From the NCBI GenBank assembly GCA_016719615.1, contig JADJYQ010000006.1, forward strand, positions 248,001-312,000: DNA of 64,000 nucleotides. Reading direction: 5' to 3'. How positions within the stretch are numbered: the stretch's first letter is position 1; each line of letters opens with the position of its first letter. The notes beneath the pieces were generated by a model. It saw only the letters and a list, made by a program, of their open reading frames with translations. It was not told where the DNA came from and searched no databases. This DNA comes from Saprospiraceae bacterium. GTDB taxonomy: Bacteria > Bacteroidota > Bacteroidia > Chitinophagales > Saprospiraceae. A program made the position numbers and the translations under genes. Below are positions 17,698 through 26,149 of this stretch, one piece after another.

Positions 17698-20600
17698 TTA
17701 AAATCCAACATTTATACCAACAGAAAAAACCTGTGCATTCGGAGAAACGTTTTGATCCTTTCCGGAATGGATAGAATTGCCATTAATAGATATCTCCGGA
17801 TCAGAACCTCTATACCCTGTAATCGTATATAAATTCACTGCTTGTACAAAAGCCCTTGCAGAACTGATTTTTCCGCTAAGTCCAATTTTCTTCAATGGAA
17901 TTTGATACCCTAAGGTGATATTTTTAAGTTTCAGGTAATCTCCTTTTTCTACTTTTGAAGTTGCAGAAAAAGAAAATCCAGCAGATACATTGTCCCCATA
18001 ATAGAGTTTTTGTATTTCGGTCTTTTGTCCGGGAGTCGTCCATCGTTCCTTTATAAACTCACCGTTGTTAAAATACCGCTGATCTGAATTTGTAGCCCTG
18101 GTCCCATTGTACAACAGATGTCCTAGCGCATATGTTAAATTGACCGTAAGTTCAAAATTCTTGTATTGAAAACTATTATTGATACCACCAAAATATTTCG
18201 GTAGCGAAGGGCCCTGTATAATGCCATCAAGATAATTGTCTATGGCTGGAGCTGAGCTGCCATCCAAATAGGTCCACTTGGGAGAGCCAATATGATTATA
18301 CTGAACCGTTTTACCCTCGCGATTTTGAAACATCATCAATCCATTATCTGGATTCACTCCGAGCCAGGGAACTGCAAAAATAGATCCAACAGAATACCCA
18401 ACGCGTGTCATGTTCTGTACTCCAAAAATACTTGGAACATAGATATCACTAATCAACGATGTCACTTTGTTTTCAAGGCTTGAAAAATTGAGTTGTATAC
18501 TCCAATTGAATTCTTTTTTTGATATGAGATTTCCCTGCACGGCCAATTCGAATCCTGTGTTATACATACTGCCAACGTTGTCGTTGATAAAATTACCCGG
18601 AATGCCGGCAGACAATGCCTGCGGTGCTTTTAAGATAAGATCTTTGATATCATTTTTGTAGTATCCAAACTCTAATATGAATCTATTCTCAAAAAAGGAC
18701 GCATTAAAACCTAAATCCAATTTCGTACTGGTTTCCCATTTGAGATCTGGATTTGCAGTTTGACTATAAATTAAGGTGGGCTGCCCGCCATAGGTATTGG
18801 AGCCATACAAGCCGATAGCCGGATAATTTCCGATTTCACTATTACCAACAATCCCATAACTTGCTCTGAGTTTCAATTGATCAACTATATTTCGAATAGA
18901 AGAATTCTCAAAAAAACCTTCTTTAAAAACATTCCATCCAATGGAGCCTCCCATAAAATTTCCGTATTTATTGCCTTCTGCTAATGCAGACAATCCATCT
19001 CGTCTGAAATTAAACGCGAGGAAATATTTTTTATCAAAATCGTAAGTCAGGTTAGAAAAATAAGAAAGCAATTTATTTTCTGAATACACATTTCCAATGG
19101 GTGAGATGTTTACAAAGCCCCCCTGATAATTTTCATAAAAAGGATCCGTTATGTTACTTCGTTGCGCACCCCATGAATTTATATTTGTTTTAAGCTGTTC
19201 GTAACCTCCCAAAAGATTGAACTGATGCAAATCATTGATTAAAAATCCGTAACTCAATGTATTGACCCAATCTGTTCTGTAATATCTTGCAAATACATTG
19301 GTAGCCACTCCGTTGGAAGTTGCTCCACCACCATGAACAGGATTCAGGAATGCTTTATTCTCCGTCTGAAGATTGTTGATTCCATAACTGGTTTTAAATT
19401 TCAAATGATCTGTAATTTTCCATTCGCAGTAAAAATTTCCGATCAGCGTATTGTTTTCGGAAGTATTCACATCAAGTTTTTGGACCATCGCTAGATTATA
19501 CGCGTTGATCGTTCCAATAGTGCTTGGATTATTTGCTCCATATCCCACACTGATGCTGTTCTGAATGCTGTATGATCCATCTGCATTGTAAACCGGAACA
19601 TTGGGTGGCAGTACATAAGTCATTCTGCCCAGCGGTTCGTTGGTTATATATTCTGAATTGTATGAGGAAGTGCCCAGCGAATTACTGGCAATAGCGCCCG
19701 TATTTGGTCCCTGATTGAATCCATTTGCATAGGTTGCAAAAGCACCAACACTTAAATGTTGATTTAATTTATTTTCTATGTTTATACGTGCAGAATAGCG
19801 CTCGTACAAATTATATCTGATAAAACTGTTTTGATTCGTGTAACCAAATGAAAAATAATAACTAGTTGCATTGTTGGCGCCAGAAACACTTAGGTTATGA
19901 CTATGTGAATATCCGGGTCTGTAAGCAACATCATACCAATTTGTATTAACTGTACTTCCATCCGGATTTTTAGCAAGCGCATAACCGGGTTGTAAACCTG
20001 AATTGCGCATGGCTTCATTTTTGATCATTACATAATCCTCTGCATTTAAGAGTTTCGGTAAATTATATGGAGTGCTTCTACTGACCCAGTTATCATAATT
20101 TACTTTAACGCGGCCTTTTTTTCCTCTTTTCGTTGTAATGACCATCACTCCATTGGCTGCACGCGAACCATATATTGCAGCAGCAGATGCATCTTTAAAA
20201 CATCAATCGACTGAATATCGCTTGGATTTAGATCTGACAACGGATTATTGCCAATGAGCCCACCGATAGAGCCAACAAACATAGCTACTCCGTCTACAAC
20301 GACCAGGGGATATAAACCTGAAGTAATGGTATTGATACCCCTGATGCGCATGACAGGAGTATTGTTGAGTACTCCGGTTTGTTGAACCACATCAATGCCC
20401 GGAGCCTGGCCCCCCAATAACTGATCAAAACTCACTGCCGGACGATTTTGTAATTGCTTGAATTCAATATTTGCGACCGCACCGGAGAACTCACTTTTTT
20501 TCTGGACCGTATAACCACTTACAACAAGTACTTCTTCTAACTCTGTTTTTTTGCCCTCAAGTGAAATGACGATGAATTCGCTGGATTTAATTTCCACTTC

Positions 20601-20882
20601 TTTCAATTCATATCCAGTGTACCTGATTTGAAGCACGACTGGAAATGATTCTTTTAACAATAAGGAAAATTCACCAAGTGTATTTGTACTTGCGGCTTCG
20701 TTGCTGTTTTTAACATTGATCAGTACCCCTTCGAGTCCTGTATTGTTATTGGCATCAATGACTCTTCCTGTTAATGAAACCTCCTGGGTTTGCGCAGAAA
20801 AGCTTATTGAGCAAAAGAGCATAAGGTAAATCAGTTTCAAGGACAGCCATGAAACCACCCAATTGGTTTTAGAGAACTTCAT
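17698..20882 (-). pseudogene. susC: SusC/RagA-family TonB-dependent transporter, frameshifted
   Basis: An outer-membrane channel of about 1060 residues, driven by TonB and paired with SusD. The start at 20882 gives a signal peptide (ending SFSAQTQ), a carboxypeptidase-regulatory-like domain (LTGRVIDANNNTGLEGVLI), then the plug with NPSDIQSIDVLK. The frame then leaves the expected path. The canonical continuation DASAAAIYGSRAANGVMVI is present but shifted by one base; the rest of the barrel follows to the C-terminal VFSVGINVGF. The break is in TTTTAAAG (minus strand, 20193-20200), where AAAAG would be expected. The remaining heptamer T-TTA-AAG has the form of a -1 slippery site in the right frame. 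No glycan-degrading enzyme or regulator is adjacent, so the substrate is unknown. Confidence 0.88.
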
Positions 20883-20954
20883 ATGAATCAAATATTTGTT
20901 AAAAATTCTGTTGCTAAAGCAAATGTATGTGCAACTTGCTCTTGTATTTGTCAT

Positions 20955-21138
20955 TATATGCCAGCTGTTTTTAATATGATGACAAAACAGGGCATATTTT
21001 ATGTGAAAGCCCCTAAATAATTGATGAAATAATTGTTGCTTATTTTTTACATTAATCTAGAACTTAATATGTTAATTCCATTTAAAGACTTGATATTGCA
21101 ATTTCAGAGTTCGCCTTTAATACTGAATCCTTTTTGTT
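20955..21138. other. Divergent intergenic region upstream of susC
   Basis: 184 AT-rich bases between susC and the DUF4294 gene that must hold both promoters. I see no exact TAnnTTTG element and no hairpin worth naming. Confidence 0.4.
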
Positions 21139-21225
21139 GTGGCATTCATGAAAGAATTTGATCCTAAGTCTAATTTTTCCAAATGTCTTATCCTTCACCA
21201 ACTGCTTTATTACCTTTACTTCTTC

Positions 21226-21885
21226 ATGAACCATAAAACTCCTAGGCAATTGTTTCGTTTAGTAAATATGTGCTTCCGGTTTACATTTGTTGGTTTCATG
21301 GCCATTTATACCTGTTTTGGGCAGAGTGACAGTCTAAAGCACTATAAAACCATCATAAATGGTATGGAAACAGAAGTTGTGATTGCGGGCGACGACACCA
21401 CACTCACCACTCAATTAGATTTGACCGGCATTTTACCTCTAATGCAATTTGATTCATTAGCTGATCAGGAACGTTACCTAAAATATCGAAGATATGCATT
21501 TGTGGTGTATCCTTTTGCAGCACACTCCGTCAGGCTTTATCAACAAGTGCAAGAGGCTACAAAAGACATGACTGAAAAAGAAAGACGTAAATTTGTCGAC
21601 CAAATAGATCAAGCCCTTGAAGCACAATTTGAAAACACACTTAAAAATTTAACGCGAACACAAGGCCTTATCCTTACCAAAATGATTGAACGCGAACTTG
21701 ACAAGCCGTTTCATTCTGTGATTAAAGAATTGCGTGGTGGATTTGCTGCATTCTACTGGAATCAATTGGGAAAGTTCAATGGATATAAACTTAAAGAAAA
21801 ATACACTCCGGGTCAAGATCCAGTAATGGATGCAGTACTCGAAGAATTTGATATGAATAAAGATCTTACAATCAATGTCGAATAG
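21226..21885 (+). CDS. DUF4294 family protein
   Basis: About 219 residues: a signal peptide (ending in IYTCFGQ) and a conserved helical region with the family hallmark RYLKYRRYAFVVYPFA and the Lys/Glu-rich stretch DMTEKERRKFVDQID, then QGLILTKMIERELDKPFH. This domain of unknown function is almost restricted to Bacteroidota; a periplasmic location is inferred from the signal peptide. I prefer the ATG at 21226, because it starts the signal peptide; an in-frame GTG at 21139 would add 29 unlikely residues. Its stop overlaps the mvaD start, so it is the first gene of a three-gene unit. Confidence 0.85.
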   Translation: MNHKTPRQLFRLVNMCFRFTFVGFMAIYTCFGQSDSLKHYKTIINGMETEVVIAGDDTTLTTQLDLTGILPLMQFDSLADQERYLKYRRYAFVVYPFAAHSVRLYQQVQEATKDMTEKERRKFVDQIDQALEAQFENTLKNLTRTQGLILTKMIERELDKPFHSVIKELRGGFAAFYWNQLGKFNGYKLKEKYTPGQDPVMDAVLEEFDMNKDLTINVE

Positions 21886-22918
21886 TACTCACTGGATCAG
21901 TCCTTCCAATATTGCCATCATTAAATATTGGGGAAAATTGCCCGATCAAATACCAATGAATACTTCGTTCAGTTTCACGCTATCTGAAAGTAAAACCAAT
22001 ACATCCGTATTTTGGAGCGAAAAATCAAAAGAATCTGATCAAAGATTCAGTTTATTATTTGAAGGCAGATCTCAGCCGGATTTCGAACCTAAAATTAAAA
22101 TGTTTCTTCAAACCCTGGATAAACATCTGCCATGGTTAAAAAAATGGTTTCTTGAAATACATTCTTCAAACACATTCCCGCACTCTTCCGGAATTGCTTC
22201 TTCTGCATCAGCGATGAGTGCTTTAGCACTTTGTATTGGGACTTTTGAGAAAAATCTCATTTCTGAAATAGAAGTATCACAACAGCTTTTTTTACAACGA
22301 TGTAGTTGGTTTGCAAGAATGGGTTCAGGTTCTGCTTGTCGTTCCGTATTTCCTTTTGCAAGTTTATGGGGTCAACATATCGGACTGGCCGAAAGCTCAA
22401 ATGAGTTTGGAGTACCTATGGAACAATTACTTCACGGTGATTTTAAAACTCTTTGTGATTATATTTTTATTGTCAATGCCGGAGAAAAATCCGTTTCTTC
22501 AACAGCCGGTCATGCTTTAATGGACCACCATTTTTTCAGAGATGGGCGCATCGCTCAAGCTGAACATCATTTAAAACAATTAATGCCTGCTTTACAATCT
22601 GGCGATTGGCCGACATTTATTGCTATTTGTGAATCTGAAGCGTTGAGCCTGCACGGCTTAATGATGAGTTCACAACCCGCCTATGTTTTGTTACAAGCCG
22701 ACTCCCTGCGCATCCTTCATGAAATTCAAAGTTTGAGAAAAAGCACAATGTTACCTGTTTGCTTTACAATTGATGCGGGTCCCAATATTCACATGCTTTT
22801 TCCTGAATCTTGCAAACCACAGGTCGAAAGTTGGTTGGCTGAAAAATTTTCTGATTACCTTACACAAGGAAGACTCTTAAGAGATAAAGCTGGCGCGGGA
22901 CCAATTTGTTTGATATGA
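21875..22918 (+). CDS. mvaD: Diphosphomevalonate decarboxylase
   Basis: A 347-residue cytoplasmic GHMP-kinase-fold enzyme that decarboxylates mevalonate 5-diphosphate to isopentenyl diphosphate, using ATP. N-terminal WISPSNIAIIKYWGK and the ATP-binding glycine/serine loop FPHSSGIASSASAM (residues 101-114) are diagnostic, together with RMGSGSACRS and the C-terminal FTIDAGPNIHML. Its presence means that isoprenoids are made by the mevalonate route, which helps to place the organism. It overlaps the DUF4294 gene by 11 bases and the next gene by an ATGA. Confidence 0.95.
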   Translation: MSNSTHWISPSNIAIIKYWGKLPDQIPMNTSFSFTLSESKTNTSVFWSEKSKESDQRFSLLFEGRSQPDFEPKIKMFLQTLDKHLPWLKKWFLEIHSSNTFPHSSGIASSASAMSALALCIGTFEKNLISEIEVSQQLFLQRCSWFARMGSGSACRSVFPFASLWGQHIGLAESSNEFGVPMEQLLHGDFKTLCDYIFIVNAGEKSVSSTAGHALMDHHFFRDGRIAQAEHHLKQLMPALQSGDWPTFIAICESEALSLHGLMMSSQPAYVLLQADSLRILHEIQSLRKSTMLPVCFTIDAGPNIHMLFPESCKPQVESWLAEKFSDYLTQGRLLRDKAGAGPICLI

Positions 22919-23427
22919 GATCTGTTTACTTATTATTTCTCTCTATATGGATGAATTTTGGTTGGACACAATCATCTCCTCGGATCCTGAATCAGGATTT
23001 TGAAAAAAAACTTCAAACGCTATTGTCGCACGACGTTCCCGAAATAAGTTGTGAAGAATTACACCATACCTATGATGAATTTATTTTATTAGATACGCGC
23101 GAATGGAAAGAATACTCCGTTTCACATTTAAAAAATGCCAAATGGGTAGGATATCAATCATTCGATATGGGTATTTTAAAAAGTTTACCAAAATCTGCAA
23201 AAATTGTTTGTTATTGTTCTGTTGGGTATCGCAGCGAACGCATTGCAAAAAGATTAATCGCATCAGGCTATACGAATGTTTATAATTTATATGGAAGCAT
23301 TTTCGAGTGGATCAATCGCGGATATCTTGTGTATGATACATCAGCTCATGAAGTCCGGCAAGTACATGGGTATAATAAAAAATGGAGCCGATGGGTTTCT
23401 AATAAGCAGTTTTACGCTGTATACTGA
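22915..23427 (+). CDS. Rhodanese-like domain protein, exported
   Basis: A 170-residue protein with an N-terminal signal peptide (to WTQ) and one rhodanese domain. The motif LLDTREWKEYSVSHLKNA is followed by the active-site loop CYCSVGYRS, with the catalytic Cys positioned as in sulfurtransferases. The last 30 residues (GYNKKWSRWVSN) are an extension. Persulfide transfer in the periplasm is the likely role; the acceptor is unknown. The ATG at 22915 overlaps the mvaD stop, which supports it over the ATG at 22906. Confidence 0.85.
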   Translation: MRSVYLLFLSIWMNFGWTQSSPRILNQDFEKKLQTLLSHDVPEISCEELHHTYDEFILLDTREWKEYSVSHLKNAKWVGYQSFDMGILKSLPKSAKIVCYCSVGYRSERIAKRLIASGYTNVYNLYGSIFEWINRGYLVYDTSAHEVRQVHGYNKKWSRWVSNKQFYAVY

Positions 23428-23495
23428 GTTTAAAGTTATAATACTTTTAATTATTGAAAGATTAGTTAAATGCAAATTCAATTTTCTAATCTCAA

Positions 23496-23999
23496 TTAAT
23501 CCTTATCCTCATTCTCCGGTGGCATTGGTGTATTCATCGGTATTTCGATATTGTTCTTATCCGTTCTCAGATCCGGGCGTCTGATTTGTCCGCCGCTATT
23601 CCCGGCTTTCACTGCTAAAAAACTTAGCACACAAGCTATGAGGCATAATGGAACGTAAAGTTTTGTAGCGAATCCCTTATTTTTTCGCTCTAACCATGCC
23701 GTTAGTAGCGCCAAAGCACCTAGTATCAATGTCCCTATAAAAAAGGGTTTCGTTGCTTCTTCGTGCGCTTCAATTATTTGGTGACTGATCCCGGGAATTT
23801 TTTCAACTGCATCCTCTGCTATTTCTCCGGTGCGATTCGCAGGAACTACAAGTAGGGCCGCCAATATAAAAAACGCAAGTCCAACATATTTTATCGTAGG
23901 ATTCTTTAAAATAATTCCAGATAGCAATACTAACAGGCCAAAAATAACCGCCAATATCGGCAAATGATTTAATAATAAATGCAAATGAACTGGATTCAT
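23496..23999 (-). CDS. Small membrane protein, DUF2231-like
   Basis: A 167-residue protein with four hydrophobic segments, beginning MNPVHLHLLLNHLPILAV. The histidines near the N-terminus and the TGEIAED loop after the second segment resemble DUF2231-type membrane proteins, in which they may bind heme, but this is a similarity seen by eye. The C-terminal tail is charged (RRPDLRTDKNN) and probably cytoplasmic. It lies 80 bases downstream of murI on the same strand. I chose the ATG at 23999; one at 24032 would add 11 residues that do not look like a signal. Confidence 0.6.
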   Translation of the reverse strand: MNPVHLHLLLNHLPILAVIFGLLVLLSGIILKNPTIKYVGLAFFILAALLVVPANRTGEIAEDAVEKIPGISHQIIEAHEEATKPFFIGTLILGALALLTAWLERKNKGFATKLYVPLCLIACVLSFLAVKAGNSGGQIRRPDLRTDKNNIEIPMNTPMPPENEDKD

Positions 24000-24078
24000 A
24001 AGTTTTAATTTAAGACTCTGAAAAGAGAACATCTATTTTATCGAATAAATTCCTAGATGTCTATTTAATTTATAAAAA

Positions 24079-24882
24079 CTAACTCCAGATATTTCTAAGT
24101 TCCAATGTAATGTTTTCGGGATAAAATAATTTAGTAGCATTGGCAAAATTTTCTGAATAATCCGAAACGTAAAAATGATCTAATTTTTCTTTTTTAAGAT
24201 TTAGTAAATTTCGTTCTTCAAGTTTTTTCTTTAATTGCTCTGCCGTGACCACCGTTGAATCCATCACAGGAATTTGCTGATTATAAAATGTTTCTATCTC
24301 TTTTTTGATCAGAGGATAATGGGTACATGCTAAAAGCAATGCTTCAATATCGACAAGTTGAGGATCGGACAAATAATTTTCTATTACGGAATGACTAATG
24401 GTGTTGTTTACAAAACCTTCTTCGATCATAGGAGCCAAAAGCGGCGTTGCCAGAGCACTTACTGCAATGTCAGGATTGGATTGATGAAAAACTTTTTGAT
24501 ATACGCCAGACTGTACGGTTGCATGTGTTGCAATGAGGCCAATGCGCTTTATATTCAATTTATTTGCCGCGGCAATGAGGGGATCCACCACATTTACAAA
24601 GATTGCTTTTTTTTCAAAAAACTCAAGTAAGATTTCATACGCAGCAGTTGAAGCAGAATTGCAAGCCACAACAATTGCCTTGCATTTGTTTTCCAGTAAA
24701 AAATTGCAAATGCGCAATGAATAATACCTGATGGCATCGTGTGACTTTTCACCATAAGGTAAATGTGCCGTATCGCCAAAATAAATAATACTTTCTTCCG
24801 GCAACAAGCGATGTATGGCTGATGCAATGGTCAGGCCTCCGATTCCGGAATCAAAGATGCCTATCGGTTGCCTGGCATCCAC
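24079..24882 (-). CDS. murI: Glutamate racemase
   Basis: A 267-residue cytoplasmic enzyme that supplies D-glutamate for peptidoglycan. The two catalytic cysteines are visible in VVACNSAST (Cys74) and LLLACTHYPL (about Cys185), and the N-terminal GIFDSGIGGLT holds the conserved Asp. The length is normal. It follows the second ompH gene after three bases, forming the Bacteroidota arrangement ompH-ompH-murI. Confidence 0.96.
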   Translation of the reverse strand: MDARQPIGIFDSGIGGLTIASAIHRLLPEESIIYFGDTAHLPYGEKSHDAIRYYSLRICNFLLENKCKAIVVACNSASTAAYEILLEFFEKKAIFVNVVDPLIAAANKLNIKRIGLIATHATVQSGVYQKVFHQSNPDIAVSALATPLLAPMIEEGFVNNTISHSVIENYLSDPQLVDIEALLLACTHYPLIKKEIETFYNQQIPVMDSTVVTAEQLKKKLEERNLLNLKKEKLDHFYVSDYSENFANATKLFYPENITLELRNIWS

Positions 24883-24885
24883 CGA

Positions 24886-25392
24886 TTAAATTCCTAGTTT
24901 GGTTCTGACCTGGGTCGTTACATCCAGACTTTCCTGTGCATAAAGTAAGATCCCGGCACTGGAATCAAAAATATAGGTAAATTGACCTTCTGTGGCTACC
25001 TGCTTAATTGCGTTATTCAATTTATCAATAACCGGTTGTAATAGTTCTTGTCTTCTGGAAAGCATTTGCTTTTGAACATCTTGTTCGTATTTGGCCAATT
25101 CTCCTTCCTGTTCTTTTAGTTTTTTGGCTTCTTCGTCGAGGGCTTTTGGACTAATTTCTCCGGATTGCTCTCTGCGTTGCAAATCCTTATATTTAGTTTC
25201 CAAATCCTGAACCATCAATTGGCCTTTCTTTTCAAGTTGGGTTTGCAATGCTTGTAAAGTTGCATCTGCTTGTTTGACTTCCGGCAACTCCGCCATCAAT
25301 ACCTGTGAATTCAAATATCCAAATTTTTGGGCCTCTGCACCGGATATCAATCCAACTAAAAAAATTAAAATGAGGAATAAGGTTTTATTCAT
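24886..25392 (-). CDS. OmpH/Skp-family periplasmic chaperone, second copy
   Basis: A 168-residue protein with a signal peptide (to GAEAQ), then FGYLNSQVLMAELPEVKQA, which is the family start, a long coiled-coil region rich in Lys/Glu/Gln (about residues 45-125) and the closing strand FTYIFDSSAGILLY. Skp-like trimers hold unfolded outer-membrane proteins in the periplasm. The start at 25392 fits the signal peptide. It is a paralogue of the gene just upstream. Confidence 0.88.
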   Translation of the reverse strand: MNKTLFLILIFLVGLISGAEAQKFGYLNSQVLMAELPEVKQADATLQALQTQLEKKGQLMVQDLETKYKDLQRREQSGEISPKALDEEAKKLKEQEGELAKYEQDVQKQMLSRRQELLQPVIDKLNNAIKQVATEGQFTYIFDSSAGILLYAQESLDVTTQVRTKLGI

Positions 25393-25424
25393 TGTAGTAA
25401 ATTTATAAATATTTATATTCAATA

Positions 25425-25934
25425 TTATTTTGTTTTGAGCTTTTTAAGGATTGCTTCTGTTTTATCCAAATCTTTATTGTAATACATGATGCCTGCAGTT
25501 CCACTTGTATCAAAAATCGCATCAAAGCTATTGGCTAAAGCAAAATCTTGAATGGCAGTATATACTTTGTCCTGAATAGGACGGACCAGATCCTGCCTTC
25601 TTTTAAATAATTCACCCTCTTCGCCAAATTTTTCTTTTTGCATTCTTCTTGCTTCTTTTTCTCTATTTGTTATTTCTTCTTCTTTGAGTTTGCGTTGTTC
25701 TTCTGTCAGCAATACCTGTTCTGCCTGATATTTGTTGTAAAGCGCTTTTATTTTGTCGTATTCTACGGCAATTTCCTGTTTCCACCCTGCTGCAACTCGA
25801 TCGAGCTCTTCTTGTGCACTTCTGTACTCATCGAGATTGTCCAATACTTTATTTACATCTACAAGAGCAAATTTCTGGGCATAAAAGTTGGAAATCCCGG
25901 TAAAAAATAAAGCAATGATCAAAATGTATTTCAT
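25425..25934 (-). CDS. OmpH/Skp-family periplasmic chaperone, first copy
   Basis: A 169-residue protein with a signal peptide (MKYILIIALFFTGISNFYAQ), the family start FALVDVNKVLDNLDEYRSA, a charged coiled-coil arm (about residues 45-130) and the closing FDAIFDTSGTAGIMYYN. It precedes the second copy by 32 bases. The ATG at 25934 is chosen because it starts the signal peptide and lies downstream of the promoter element at 25984-25991; earlier in-frame ATGs would be upstream of transcription. Confidence 0.88.
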   Translation of the reverse strand: MKYILIIALFFTGISNFYAQKFALVDVNKVLDNLDEYRSAQEELDRVAAGWKQEIAVEYDKIKALYNKYQAEQVLLTEEQRKLKEEEITNREKEARRMQKEKFGEEGELFKRRQDLVRPIQDKVYTAIQDFALANSFDAIFDTSGTAGIMYYNKDLDKTEAILKKLKTK

Positions 25935-25983
25935 ATGGTATAGTTTGAATTTCGTAAAACGTTCCATTTTCTCAAAAAGTGCA

Positions 25984-25991
25984 CAAAAGTA
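25984..25991 (-). promoter_or_regulatory. Putative -7 element of ompH-ompH-murI
   Basis: The minus strand reads TACTTTTG, an exact TAnnTTTG match, about 50 bases before the first ompH start. Confidence 0.5.
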
Positions 25992-26138
25992 AAGAATTTG
26001 AAAAATATGCATCTTTCTTTTGCAATTAAACTTTAAATCTGCTTTTCTGGTTTCTTAACCGGCGTATTTAACCCCATCTTAACCATAAACAGTCCTACAT
26101 CGTTTTAGAAAATTAAGCCCCGCTTTAGCACCCCTTTT

Positions 26139-26146
26139 TATCTTTG
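26139..26146 (+). promoter_or_regulatory. hutH: Putative -7 element of hutH
   Basis: TATCTTTG matches the consensus exactly and ends three bases before the hutH ATG, so a leaderless transcript is predicted. No -33 TTG at the usual distance. Confidence 0.45.
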
Positions 26147-26149
26147 GGC

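Noticed and set aside
23446..23495. AGATTAG/CTAATCT inverted repeat between the converging rhodanese and DUF2231-like genes
   Set aside because: Seven A/T-rich pairs around a 20-base loop without a T tract; too weak for a terminator.
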